64,000 nucleotides of DNA from Paramecium sonneborni (taxonomy: Eukaryota; Ciliophora; Oligohymenophorea; Peniculida; Parameciidae). The notes under the pieces were generated by a model that saw only the letters and a list, made by a program, of their open reading frames with translations, made no database searches and was not told the origin of the DNA. The stretch lies in contig CAJJDN010000003.1 of the NCBI GenBank assembly GCA_905182985.1, positions 928,397 to 992,396 of the forward strand, read 5' to 3'. The number at the start of each line of letters is the position of its first letter. Positions within the stretch are counted from its first letter, which is position 1. A program made the position numbers and the translations under genes. Of the stretch, positions 1 to 13,571 are shown piece after piece.

Positions 1-1046
1 AAATTAATATAATTTAATAAATTATCTTAATAAAAAATATACAAATATGATAAATGATTTAGATGTTAACTTATGTCCTATTTAACCTTTCGAATTGTAT
101 ACAAATCATCAACTATATTCGGAATAATAGTTGGAATGTGATAATCGTTCAAGAAAGATAAGAGTTAGTTCATAATATTTATTTTTAAAAAAGTACTATT
201 TATAGATATCATTTTAGAAAAATTCGTCACAACAAATCCAGACCTTCAATTTTGAGGATTGAAGAGGGAGTGAGAAATGTAAAACTATATAATGTAGTCA
301 CAAGTTAAACAAATTTGGATAACATGAATTAATAAAGTTAATCACTAGTGAAATTCAACTGATAAAAACTGTAACCAATATGATATTTTCATACTTAAAT
401 ATTGAGTTATACATATCTATAAAATCTTATTTTTCTTTATTTCATCATTTTCTATTATCTAACTGTTTGATTTGAAACTATTTTGTAGAAATAACAAATT
501 CGATGAATCAATTGCTGATTGATATAATATGTGTAAAAGAAAAAATGATTGTGAAAAATTTGGATGAGAAAGTTTGGATTTGAAAATTTTTATCAGCTGA
601 ATATCTTGTGTTGTTAAATTATGATTTATTATAACAAAGAAATGTATATACATATATTTAAATATATTGTCTAAAAATGAAGTAGAGGAGAATAGAGAAT
701 GATATAACAATAATAAAATGAACTTATAGAAAATATTAGGATATTTTAATAGTTAAATATTAGTATTGTTATTATAAGTTTTTAAAAAAGATAAAAATAG
801 AATATAATATCAACGATTTATTAATAATGTTAAGAATATATTAATTTGAATATTCTAGAATGAAAAGTAATTAATAAAAAAAAATATTTAATAGGATTGA
901 AATGATAAAGAAAATAATGATTTGATGAAAATATAAATATCTCATTATGTATCATATGGATTTGATCATAAAGTTAGCTAACTCTTTTTTGTAGAGTAAA
1001 ATATCAGAGTAGAGTGATTAATTGAAGTCCAATTAATAAATAGATC
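1..1046. other. AT-rich stretch, no supported gene
   Basis: No conserved protein motif was found on either strand when reading TAA/TAG as Gln. Open frames here are short and could occur by chance, because TGA is rare in such AT-rich DNA. No telomeric repeat is visible at the window edge. Confidence 0.5.
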
Positions 1047-1493
1047 TCACTCTAGAATTATCTAGAGATTAATCAATAATGATTTAATTGGCATCCTTTA
1101 ATTTTTAATTGAGGGATAATTTTTGTTTTTTTGTAGTTTATGATTATTCTTATTGATAAGCTAATAACTTATTAATAACATATTATCTATGATATAGCAA
1201 AGGTGTTTGCAAAAGATTTGATGATTAGATGTGTTATATTTATTTAGGGAAGACAAATTGTAATCCTTGATTTGGTATAAGAAAACGATTAATAATCCAA
1301 AAGATAGTAAGTGTTGTTTAAGTATAAGGTAATAATTTCCAAAACTTATTTCTTGCCCAATATTTAGGTTTAGGTAATATTTTGAGTGTCGTAAATAATA
1401 ATGATGCTTAGAGGAATGATAGATAAATAAGCCCTTGATTAGTAAATTGTATGATATAGAGTTTCTAAAGGTAATTATATGGTATTTAGACAT
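1047..1493 (-). CDS. Possible small hypothetical protein
   Basis: In the ciliate code this frame is open from an ATG at 1493 to a TGA at 1047 (about 148 codons). The product would be rich in Asn, Tyr, Ile and Lys, with a short hydrophobic run in the middle, and no domain is recognised. It lies downstream of the PP2A gene on the same strand, 77 bp from its stop. A frame of this length without TGA is not improbable by chance at this base composition, so it is listed as tentative only. Confidence 0.22.
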
Positions 1494-1570
1494 GTGTAAA
1501 GTAATATGGATTGTAAAGCATAATATCTAATAGACATTAATTGATATCAGATAACATATTTATATATATT

Positions 1571-2677
<1,107 letters not shown>

Positions 2678-3314
2678 TTAATATATTTATTTGAACACAA
2701 TATTTAATAAGATATATATCAATAAATTCACTTATTATTATATTAGAATACTTAACAAATGTATATATTCACCTTCCTCTATCATATAATTAATCTACTA
2801 CTTCTTATTTTATCTCTTTCATTTATTATACTTAAACATAAATCAATTAATATTACTGTAATTATATATATTTTAATTTACTCTTTTCTTTTTCTTTATT
2901 TATTTATTAGAATCTTTAATATTTATTTCATTATTATATTAATAAAATTAACTAATTAATATTTCTTACATCATTCATAAACTAATATTAATAATTATGT
3001 ATAGAGTTATATCCATATTATTAAATTGTAATCTTAAACTTAAGGTATTTGAATTATTATTGTTAATGTAGCAATCTATTTCGATTATTTTCAAATACTC
3101 ATTATTTTCATATGGTATCCTTCTTCTATAAAATATTAATAGTAAATTACTTATTAATTTTTTGACCCTAAAGTTCTTCGATGTTTGAATCAGATTATTT
3201 AGTAGTCTAAGCATTACAAACCTAAATTTTTGAATATAATTATTCTATCAAAAGAGACATATTTTTCAAAATAATTATACATTCAAATAATACTTTTTCA
3301 AATCATCAAATTAG
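2678..3314. other. Intergenic spacer between divergent genes
   Basis: It separates the start of PP2A (-) from the start of the kinase (+) and so should hold both promoters. A minus-strand frame at about 2972-3214 encodes a ~79-residue basic, Asn-rich peptide ending at a TGA. It has no recognisable domain and may be fortuitous. The rest is homopolymeric T/A with no feature I can support. Confidence 0.4.
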
Positions 3315-4948
3315 ATGACTGAAAAAAATATTGATCATTATTCATTTCATACCTAAGATGTGCTTGGTGTTGGTTCATTTGGAACCGTATTTTAAGGCAT
3401 TGATCTGAAAAGCAATAGGATTGTAGCCCTAAAAATGATAGCTAAGGATAATTTGTTAAATGATCCAAAAGGTTAGAATGGACTTATGACTGAAATCAAA
3501 ATTATGAAAAAGTTAAATCATAAAAATATTGTACAACTTATTGACGTGTTAGAGACACCAAATAATTTTTATATTATTCAAGAAGTGTGTGATGATGGAG
3601 ATTTATCCAAGTCTATTACATTTTAAATCTTAGATTCTTGAAAAAAAATAAATAAGTCAATGAAAAATAAGCTATAATGATCATTATAGATGTACTTCAA
3701 GGTTTTTATGAATTACTAAAATATGGAATTATACACAGAGATTTAAAACCTGCAAACATTTTAATACATAACAATACTCATAAAATTGCTGGTCTAATTA
3801 TTAACTAAATATTATAGATTTTGGATTCGCTAAAATTGTAGACAACTTCAATCCAAATATATTATACTCTTAAGTAGGCACTCCATTGTACATGAGTCCT
3901 TAAATACTAAAGAATGAATAATACTCTACAAAATGTGATATTTGGTCTTTAGGATTCCTCTTCTATGAAATTCTTTATGGAATAAGTATTGATTTACTTA
4001 TTTTATCTAAGCTCCTTGGAAAGCATAATCTATTCCACAATTAGTTAAGAATATATATTCTTAACCCCTCATCTTTAATGATTAAATCAATTAAGTATCA
4101 TATAATGTCAAAGATTTCATAACTAAATGCTTGATAATTTAAGAAAGTTAAGTGAAATATATAATATCTAGATGATAGATTAAGTTGGCATGATGTTTTC
4201 CTTCATCCAGTTTTTGCTGAGTATTTCATTTAATCACCTAAAGTAGAGAAATTATTCTAAGTATCTATTTGATGAATAATAGGAGAAAGAACTCACAATA
4301 GCGATGAGTATGAGAGAATAATTTGGATCCTAACAATTCAGTATAAGTGAACTATTAAAAGAGTTAGCTGAAGATGAAAATAGAATTCTAACTATAGAAA
4401 CATTTAGTGAGATATTTTTGGATATAAATGAAAATTTGGAAGATGAAGACATTAGATATATTTTTAATTGTATAGATGAATAATAAAATGGATAAATAAC
4501 ATGCAAAGATCTTTTAGATTGGCTTAGTAAATATGATGTAATAAATAACAATATTTAAAAGATTGAATTGGAAGACTCTTTTACGAGTAATGATTCTATA
4601 AATGCGCTTCCTGATGAAAAATAAATGTCATAAGAATTTAATTAAAATGATATTGCATAAAATAAATAACTAATTTAAATACTGTATGATGAAATTAAGA
4701 AAAATAATTTAAATTTAGTTGAATTGTTTTAGAAATTTTCAACTTCTTCAGACACAATGAATTATGAGGATTTTTAAATTATGATGGTGTAATAATAAAT
4801 GATATTTAGTAGGAGTTATGATGCTACTTTGGGTGAATAGGAAATTTTTGAGGCCTTTAAATTATTTGCATTTAGTAAAAAAGACACAATAAAATTGAAT
4901 TAATTTAAACATGTATTAGAAAAGAACTTTAAAGATGAATAATGTTGA
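3315..4948 (+). CDS. Ser/Thr protein kinase (ULK/CDPK-like) with EF-hand-like C-terminus
   Basis: Predicted 503-residue kinase. Splicing five introns of 23, 26, 26, 25 and 22 nt gives an exact frame. Kinase landmarks in order: glycine loop GVGSFGTV, VALKMI with the catalytic Lys, HRDLKPANIL catalytic loop, DFGFAK, GTPLYMSPQ activation-loop end (SPQ instead of APE), and CDIWSLG. The DFGFA and GTPLYMSP forms resemble ULK/Atg1-type kinases. After the kinase domain comes a helical region with a degenerate EF-hand-like loop (DEQQNGQITCKD) and a second helical stretch, an arrangement more like ciliate calcium-dependent kinases. Substrate unknown. The kinase call is firm and the subfamily is not. 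Confidence 0.85.
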
Positions 4949-5041
4949 TTATAAATTAAAGTATATTTTTTAAACTGTTTATAGTTATAATATAATTAAA
5001 TACAAAAAGTCATTTATAAATTTTATATATTATTTAATAAA

Positions 5042-7204
5042 ATGGATAATAAAAGTAAGGGAAGCTCAAAGAGTAGAAAAGAATTGGGAGGTATCATTAA
5101 ATAAATAATATTAGATGAATTGAGTTTAAAGGGCGTATCATTATTTAAACTAGATGTTAATTATGATCATTTGAAACAATTTTTAGAAGGAGTATAATCT
5201 GATCTTGATAATCATACAGTAGAAATTGAAGGGATAAAGAAATTGCTAGGACCTAGTGAAATCATTTTATTAGTTAAATTTAGATTTAATTTAGGTTTAA
5301 GAATAGTTTCAATTATTAAGTGATTCATTGTTATTTTCAGACAAAGATATAGAGAAAGAATTATCAACTTAATTGAGCACATATATAACATAAATCTAAG
5401 GGAAATAAAAGTTTGGAAAAGGAGCTTTGGAGAAGATTATAACTGAATTAAGAGGAAAGTTATTTTCAGTTATCTAAATTATTTAACATCTATATAGAGA
5501 GAAGAAAGTAGATATATGAATAATAATAATAGAGATAAGATTAAAGATTAACAAAATTAGAAAATGATATGTTGACAAAGTTTGACACAAAAGAATGCAA
5601 AGAAAAAATGAGGAAATAAAAAAATTAATTAGAATAGTAGATAGAGGATTTACAAAAGAATGGTAGACATGAATTAGACACAGTAGAAAAGAAATTATCA
5701 ACAGATATATAGAAATTTGAAGAAGCAGTTAGAGATGTTGAAAGGTATACATTATTAGTATAAATTAAAGAAAAACATTATGGAAAATACATGATTGTTA
5801 AGATCTTTTATCAAAAAGAACTAATGAAGAATTTGTTAATGAAGCTATTAGAACAAGTGAAGATAAATTATTAAAAGAAGTATATTTAAATATTTAAATT
5901 AGATTCAATAAATGTAAAATAACGATTAATTGATTAAATTTTAATAAGATATAGCTTATATTAGAAGTTAAATTAAGGGTCTTGATGATACAGTAGGAGA
6001 AAAGTAATCAAAATTAAAATTATAATTAAATGAAATGAACGATTTGTAATATTTAATTATTAATTTTAAGATTGAAATCAAAAATTAATTTGATTGATAA
6101 ATTAGTAGAATAGAATAAATAATAAGGTGATAAAATAATTGATTTAAATAGTAGATTAGCAACAGCTATAAATAAATTAGATGTTTCTAATTAATTAGAT
6201 TAACATAGATAAAAAATAAAATAATTAGAAGATGGAATTTAAAGATTAAATGATGAAGCAAAAGAAAGAGTTGAAGCTTTAAAGGATATGAATTTAAATG
6301 CTGAAAATGTAGCATATTTATTATCTAAAATTGATCCACATAAAATTTGTACTTTGGAAGGAGACATTAAGAAATTAGAAGAAATGTCTATTAGAAATAA
6401 TGTACATTGGGAAACTTTAGATGCAGAATTTAAATCACGTTATGATAGTTTTTAATTCTTTTCATAATTATACTAATAGTAATAATAACAATAATAATAA
6501 TAAAACCCAGAAGAATCTAAATATGTTACAAAAGACGAAATAAATAGAATGTTTGAATAATTTTAATAATAAGGCAATCTTGAAGATGATAAAATAAGAA
6601 AAATTTAAAAAGATCTTCAAGACATAAGCCATAAAGTAGAGAGTGCAAATGAAATAGAAAGAAGAGTAACTAGAATATTTAGAGATCTTGATATAAATGG
6701 ATTAATAAAATAAGTTAAAGTAAAGGCTAATGAAGATGACATGAAAAGAGAATTATTTAATTTAGAAACTAGATTAGGATAAGCAATGGAAACTATTAAT
6801 TATTTAAGAAGAGAGATTGAAGCCTTATAAGGTATTTTATATATTTATATACATTAGTACAATTAAAGAAATCTCCAATGAACTTTTAATAATCTGCTTC
6901 ACCTCCAACAGATTAAATGATAGGAATCAATACTAAAAAGCTTTATCCAATTAATTGTCTAAGTTGTAGTACTACTAATTAACAAAGAGTAAGATTATTA
7001 AGATTATGTTAGGTAAAAGGAACTGATGGGAAATATTATTAAGCTGATATTAAAAGATAAACTATAGATTAATAATAGTTTTATGATTTACAATAAGATG
7101 AATCCTAATAATTTAATTAATAACATTATGTATAAAGACCATAATCAGCAATAGTAAATAAATAAAGTAATCCTTCAAAAAGACCTATAAGTGCTAAAAA
7201 ATGA
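5042..7204 (+). CDS. Coiled-coil protein, possibly DUF4795/QRICH2-like
   Basis: Removing six introns (22, 25, 26, 23, 25, 26 nt) gives one frame of 671 residues. Nearly the whole length is Lys/Glu/Gln-rich heptad-like coiled coil, with a short poly-Gln run around the middle. Near the C-terminus, after a last long helix, is a short segment with a paired-cysteine motif (NCLSC) followed by a basic, Ser-rich tail. A long coiled coil followed by a CLSC segment is reminiscent of DUF4795 proteins such as the sperm-tail protein QRICH2, which would suggest an axonemal role. That link is inference from layout only. It follows the kinase on the same strand with a 93-bp gap. Confidence 0.7.
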
Positions 7205-7366
7205 TTAAATAAGTATATTTTATAAAAATACAAAATTGCTAATATAAACATCTATATCGACACTATTTTGAATCGGATTGGAACACAAATTCAGTGCCTT
7301 AGATCACTGAGTAACTTCAATTTTTAATGACAATTTATAAATTAATTTGTATTTTAATTAATATAA

Positions 7367-7654
7367 TCATTTTGCTGATTTAAATATAGTAAATCGCTTC
7401 TATTCTATTGTTGCATCTAAATACATATGATCAAAATGAAATAATCTAGATCCATAATTAGCATCTTTATCTGTTACAAAACAACACCACCATCCTCCAT
7501 ATTTTTAACACAATACATTTGCTATTTAATTACACACCTCACCCAAAAATTGTTTATGGACTTATATTGCATTTTTTACAATTGTTACTATATCATTTTA
7601 TATTTAATCTGTTATTCCTGTTCCCTTTTCATTTATTTTAACCGATTTATCCAT
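7367..7654 (-). CDS. LC8-like dynein light chain
   Basis: Single-exon, 95-residue protein. The C-terminal half aligns with the LC8/DYNLL fold: a helix ending in IANVLCQKYGG, then a WWCCFVTD strand where LC8 has TWHCIVG, NYGSRL in place of NFGSYV, and a terminal strand RFTIFKSAK in place of the usual ILLFKSG. LC8-type chains are dimerisation hubs in axonemal and cytoplasmic dynein. This one is divergent (the TWHCIVG core is altered), so it may be one of the ciliate LC8 paralogues rather than canonical LC8. The start codon is 37 nt downstream of the stop of the preceding gene on the same strand, a very tight tandem arrangement. The plus-strand open frame covering 7550-8038 is an antisense shadow. 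Confidence 0.75.
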
Positions 7655-7691
7655 ATAAATTGTAAAATTATATTTATTATATATATAATAT

Positions 7692-10671
7692 TCATTATTC
7701 CATTTGTAGCATTTATGAAATTCTTTCCTCTCCATTTTTATTTTAATCTACTTTTTATAATTATACCATTGCAGGGTAATTACTATTTTTTATCTATCCC
7801 TCCTATATATCGACTTATTAGTTTTCTTCCAAATATTTATTATATAAAGTTTCGATCTCTGTTGATTCATATCTTTTCATTATTTAAAGAGTTTCTTCTT
7901 ACTATTAACGATGATCCATCATTTCATTTATATTATCTTACAATCCTAAATTATCTATTTCATGATTTTTCAGTATGTGATTTACTTACTCTAATAATCA
8001 TCATTATTAAATACTTACAAATAATATCTTATATTTAAAGATCAGAATCAGCTGTTTTTAAACGAACTTAACTCTGTTACATTATTAATAATCGATTTTC
8101 ATAGTTTTCAACCCATTTTTCTAACTAAAGTTTTTCAGCAATATGAAACTTTATTTCATTAGGAGATTTTCTATCAAGTATTTTCTTTCTTATTAGCTTT
8201 TCTTTTAATTCAATATTATGATAACATTCATCTCTTTCTTAAGAATTTAAAATTTCTTAGTCTATTATAAATTATTTAATTAATACATTTTAATGAAAAT
8301 AATGTTTAATTTTTTGCTATTTCAAGACTATTGCTATCAACAATCCACATTGATTTATATATAAACACTTCTTATTTAACAGAATCTATAGTAAAACATC
8401 CTACACTCTAGATCAAATTTGCTTCTAGAAATATACTTATTAAAAATTAAATTTCCCTTTAAGGTAAATTAATCACTTTCATCAATTATTTTATAGTAAA
8501 TGTATTAAATTAATTAATTGAAACTTCTTCTACTGCTTATTTAAATTTAATTGTGTTTTCTTTAAAATATTTTATATGAAAGAAATAAGGACATTTTTTT
8601 TCTGTCTTATTTTTAGTTTTCATTAAAAATTTATCGAAAGCCTTTTTTAATGGATTCCATAAAATCTAGAGTTGATGATTCTTATTGTTTATTTGATCTT
8701 CAACATCTTCATTATCAGATTTAAGTAATATTTTCACAGCTTTAGATTTATACCCTTCCATTGCTATTTTATTTTCCTTATACATTTAAGCCAAAACATT
8801 TTAAAGGCATAATGGTTTATATTCAAATAATGAAAATAAATTCTAAAGTTCCTACACTTTTATGAGGCTTGTTTTTAAAATATTTTCTGTTAACTTATCA
8901 ATTGTTTTAACCCAAAATTCATATAATTATCTCTAATTTTATCAAATATAATTACTTAATAAGGAGGTTTTTCGTATTCTACAAAATATTTTAGATAAAT
9001 TCTCTTATCTTAAAATTCTTTTATTAGTTTTATGACTTCTTCATATTAAATAATGTCTGATTACATTAATTTATTTATTAGAATTAAGTATAAATAATTT
9101 TAACAACATACTGTTTGATAAATGAAATAACAAAAATAAAGATCCTAAACTCCTGTACTAGGAGCACTTCTATTTGATTTTAATATTCCAAAAATCACTC
9201 TATCTGGTTAATAATAAATTAGAAATGCTTGTGTCTTGAAAAAATTTTGTACAGAAAAAAAGAGAAACCCTAACAATCCAATTAAACAAGCTAATCCAAG
9301 AAAGAATCTGAAATATTTATTTTTAAACCTTGATGTTAATGATCTGAAAATATATGATAGTGACTCTGATTATTAATATNTTATTAGCTTTTCTTTTAAT
9401 TCAATATTATGATAACATTCATCTCTTTCTTAAGAATTTAAAATTTCTTAGTCTATTATAAATTATTTAATTAATACATTTTAATGAAAATAATGTTTAA
9501 TTTTTTGCTATTTCAAGACTATTGCTATCAACAATCCACATTGATTTATATATAAACACTTCTTATTTAACAGAATCTATAGTAAAACATCCTACACTCT
9601 AGATCAAATTTGCTTCTAGAAATATACTTATTAAAAATTAAATTTCCCTTTAAGGTAAATTAATCACTTTCATCAATTATTTTATAGTAAATGTATTAAA
9701 TTAATTAATTGAAACTTCTTCTACTGCTTATTTAAATTTAATTGTGTTTTCTTTAAAATATTTTATATGAAAGAAATAAGGACATTTTTTTTCTGTCTTA
9801 TTTTTAGTTTTCATTAAAAATTTATCGAAAGCCTTTTTTAATGGATTCCATAAAATCTAGAGTTGATGATTCTTATTGTTTATTTGATCTTCAACATCTT
9901 CATTATCAGATTTAAGTAATATTTTCACAGCTTTAGATTTATACCCTTCCATTGCTATTTTATTTTCCTTATACATTTAAGCCAAAACATTTTAAAGGCA
10001 TAATGGTTTATATTCAAATAATGAAAATAAATTCTAAAGTTCCTACACTTTTATGAGGCTTGTTTTTAAAATATTTTCTGTTAACTTATCAATTGTTTTA
10101 ACCCAAAATTCATATAATTATCTCTAATTTTATCAAATATAATTACTTAATAAGGAGGTTTTTCGTATTCTACAAAATATTTTAGATAAATTCTCTTATC
10201 TTAAAATTCTTTTATTAGTTTTATGACTTCTTCATATTAAATAATGTCTGATTACATTAATTTATTTATTAGAATTAAGTATAAATAATTTTAACAACAT
10301 ACTGTTTGATAAATGAAATAACAAAAATAAAGATCCTAAACTCCTGTACTAGGAGCACTTCTATTTGATTTTAATATTCCAAAAATCACTCTATCTGGTT
10401 AATAATAAATTAGAAATGCTTGTGTCTTGAAAAAATTTTGTACAGAAAAAAAGAGAAACCCTAACAATCCAATTAAACAAGCTAATCCAAGAAAGAATCT
10501 GAAATATTTATTTTTAAACCTTGATGTTAATGATCTGAAAATATATGATAGTGACTCTGATTATTAATATTAAAATAAAAAATCTAACGAAAATCAATGT
10601 CAATTAAAAATACCAATTTAGAAATGTCCATTAGTAATTTAGATCTAATCAAGAGACCTTTTTGTAAGCAT
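7692..10671 (-). CDS. Single-pass membrane protein of unknown function (interrupted by assembly duplication)
   Basis: The gene is continuous only if the two identical 1,190-bp copies around the n at 9380 are merged, joining 10671-9381 to 8189-7692. Four introns (30, 23, 25, 28 nt) then give an exact frame of 560 residues. Residues about 40-60 form one strong membrane segment (GLACLIGLLGFLFF), preceded by a Ser/Arg-rich cytosolic-type stretch. The remainder is soluble, rich in Lys, Gln and Glu, with several helices and a long charged C-terminal tail. I recognise no family. It lies between ELP4 (102 bp upstream) and the LC8-like gene (37 bp downstream), same strand. The protein sequence is well supported; its role is unknown. 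Confidence 0.7.
8190..9379. repeat. Copy 1 of N-joined 1,190-bp direct duplication
   Basis: Identical, as far as can be read, to 9381-10570, with only the n at 9380 between them. It cuts through one gene in the middle, and merging the copies restores its frame. Best explained as overlapping ends of two contigs. Confidence 0.95.
9381..10570. repeat. Copy 2 of N-joined 1,190-bp direct duplication
   Basis: Second copy of 8190-9379. Sequence beyond 10570 is unique and continues the gene's 5' end, as expected for a contig overlap. Confidence 0.95.
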
Positions 10672-10773
10672 TTGAGATCAAAGTCTTTAAAATTGACTTG
10701 AAAAATAATATTTATTTATAAAATTACTAAATAACTTATAGTATATTATTCATATTAATAATTTATTAAAACA

Positions 10774-11691
10774 TCAAAATTGCTCAATTTTATTTTTATT
10801 TTTTTAATCTTCATCAGAATCATCCTCTATAGCAGTTTCATATAATTATTCTATTTTTAATGATTTCTATGTAATTTTAATACCCCATTTATCATTATCT
10901 AATTGTACCTATTTAAGAGAGCCACTCCATCCAACTTTATCAAATTTAATCATTCCTTAGAAATCTGAAAATTCTTTATTGCCAAATAATTAAGTAATCG
11001 TAATATAAAAGTCACAAAATTACATTAAATCTGTTCTTCTTTCTGGAAGAGTAATTACACATAACATAAAAGAAGAACGAACCAAAACCTTCAAAGAGTA
11101 TAGAAATTAATTGAGCTCTTATTAATTATAAGGTACTTTATCCCAAAAATCATTTATAATTAATTTTTTAAGTGTTGAATCTGTACTTGTTTTTAATGAT
11201 TTTTCATATTATTTAGTAATAATTTGCAAGAATTATTATAAATTGTTTATTTCATTATAATTGTTAAGTTTTAAATGATTTTCAACTGTTTATTCTGTTT
11301 CTGACTTCGATAAATCCAAATAATAAATAGATGAATCAATATTTTTAATAGTAAATTACTATTACATTTGATTATATCTCCATGCAATTTTATTTTATAC
11401 ATCTTTTTCTTCTTAATGTTACAAAGTCTCTACTTATTTTTTGGGTATAATTCTAGCCCATTATTCACAAAATTCATCAAAAATGATAGAAACGTGATTT
11501 TTATGAAATGAATTGCCAATACAATATCTTAAGAATTATTTATAGATAGTTGTTGGTGAATCTTATTCAATGAAAATGATTTATCCTTTCAAAAGAGTGT
11601 TACCCAAAAGAGCATCTAATTCAGGATGTCCAAAATAAGCTTTGTATTGATCTTCTTTTTTAGAATTATCATTTCTTTTAAAATTACTCAT
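10774..11691 (-). CDS. ELP4: Elongator complex subunit 4 (ELP4)
   Basis: Intronless, 305 residues. ELP4 is one of three RecA-like proteins (ELP4-5-6) forming the hexameric ring of Elongator, which modifies wobble uridines of tRNAs. Supporting segments: a P-loop-less RecA strand GQIIFIEQD, the KIAWRY motif characteristic of Elp4/PAXNEB proteins, a SLKVLVRSSFMLCVITLP strand-helix unit matching the Elp4 core, and GMIKFDKV near the end. The C-terminus is acidic (EDDSDED) and Lys/Asn-rich. The start ATG lies only 20 nt after the stop of the upstream acyltransferase gene. ELP3, the catalytic subunit, is encoded about 4.4 kb away on the other strand. Confidence 0.85.
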
Positions 11692-11711
11692 ATAATAAAA
11701 TAAATAATTTT

Positions 11712-12908
11712 TCATTCTATTTTAATTTTGCCTGTGACATATTCATCAAAATACTCCATACTATCTCTAAAAGTGGCTTCAATTAAATTAATTCCTAAAG
11801 CTTATGCCATTACTTTTCTACATGCTTCTGCATATATTTCCCCCTAAATTATAAACTTATTATAATACCCTTTATTCTTATGGATAATTTTGTAAATTAA
11901 GATATGTTGGATCAAATAAACCTTAAAATTCTATGATTTCTACTTCATTAAGAAATTAATTTAGAGTAAACAATGTCATATATCCAATACCAATTACATC
12001 CATAACTGGATGAAATCTTCTTTTTGAATATTTCAAACAACAAATTTTCACTGGCAATAATGGATCAAAAGCACCTCTTTTAAATGGAATTAAAAATTCT
12101 CCATTTGTTGTTGTTCCTTCTGGAAAGATAATCACAGGAGGATACTATTCACCTTAATTTATTTATTTCACTCTCTCTGCTAAATCTGTAATACATTTTT
12201 ATCTGCTCTCTTCACTACTCCTATCAACATATATTGATTTTAATGATGTTGTGATTTATCCGAAAATTGGATACTTACTTACTGACAATTTTGAAATAAA
12301 TGATGGTAAATATTTATATATATAAGCTACTGTATCATATTAACTATTATGATTTGAAATTATTATTGAAGGCTATCCTTTACTTAATTCTGTTGCTTTG
12401 TAGCCAGGAATAAAATCTTCAAATCTTTTTATAAGTATTACTGATTTTTACCTCAATCTTTTTTCTTTTATGAAAATAAATCCACTAGCATAAAAATAAG
12501 CTTTTGCCAAACTTTATAATAATGGCTTAAATATTTTCAATCTAGACTCAGGCCAAGGATCTTTTAGTTTAAAACCTAAAAAAATATATGAAAAACTTTA
12601 CCTATTGTTGCTACCTACATTGTTAGTATAAATAATATCAATATTACAAAGCACATAAATGATCTGAAAGGAAATAAAATTATGCTGCAGATATACATTT
12701 CCCATTTATTCCAATTATCTATATCTGTTCTTCTAAAGGGTTTATACTTTTCAGGAATATTTAGTTTCTTGTATAAAGGAGTATTAAATTTCTTTAGACC
12801 TTGATGCACCAAAACTAATGAAAATAATGCAATCAAAATATGGAAAATTGTTAATATGACAGAAAACATTTTTAATTTATGATTATAATTATTTATTTTA
12901 TTTAACAT
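11712..12908 (-). CDS. PlsC-type acyltransferase (LPCAT/AGPAT-like)
   Basis: Membrane acyltransferase expected to acylate lysophospholipids at the ER. Splicing two introns (26 and 25 nt) gives 381 residues. Residues ~12-40 form one membrane segment and ~75-100 a second. The catalytic H-x4-D motif appears as NHNSQYD. The acyl-acceptor block appears as FPEGTTTNGEFLIPFKRGAF, closest to LPCAT1/2-type enzymes (FPEGTCTN...KPGAF). A substrate-site Arg is plausible in VDRSSEESR. The gene is complete here in copy 1 of a duplicated segment, and its N-terminal part recurs at 13572-14180. The ELP4 gene begins 20 nt downstream. Exact lipid substrate cannot be told. Confidence 0.85.
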
Positions 12909-13570
12909 TACATATTCAAAATATTCAGAATTTTATTAAATTTATCTAACGCAACACCATCTATATTTAAATATAAAAATTACTAAATTACATGATTTAT
13001 TTTCAATCCAATTTAATCATACTTTAAGTTTATTTTTTTATTTTTCAAATCATTTTTTGATCTCTTCCTTTTATCTTTCTTATCTTCTTAATCATATTTC
13101 AATATTTAAACTTGAAGATTAAATGAAACAAATAGAATGAATTTTAGATAAAATGACAGATTTTTTTTAAGTCAAACATTTAATCTTTTGTAATACATAG
13201 ATTCACTCTATTTTTAGGTGGAAAAATTAGATTATATTTGTTTTCCAAATCATCTTTGATCTCAAAATTTAATCATCAATTTTTTCAAATGTAAAAGATT
13301 ATATTATGCAACATAAATTAGAGATTTAATGATTGTATCATCACAAACATCTTATTGGTTTAGATTTACCATGTCTAACCTTCTATCAAATGATTTAAGA
13401 ATAAGAAAATGTTTAATTGAGATTAAATTACTCAATATCGATTAAATTATATTTACATAATTACCATTTAAAATTCGATTAATAAGGATCTATCTTTTTT
13501 ATAGATATTTTATAAATTTTCGAGTTTAAAATGAATAAGATTATAATTTTAATGGTATTAATAGAGGAGA
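12300..13570. repeat. Copy 1 of N-joined 1,271-bp direct duplication
   Basis: Identical to 13572-14842, with a single n (13571) between. It contains the 5' part of the acyltransferase gene and upstream spacer. Interpreted as unmerged contig overlap. Confidence 0.95.
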
Positions 13571-13571
13571 N

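Noticed and set aside
1..60. Possible telomere at the window edge
   Set aside because: No C4A2-type telomeric repeats are present; the window start is ordinary AT-rich sequence.
7550..8038. Plus-strand frame of 162 codons
   Set aside because: It lies antisense to the LC8-like gene and the end of the membrane-protein gene, both better supported. Its composition is that of a shadow frame.
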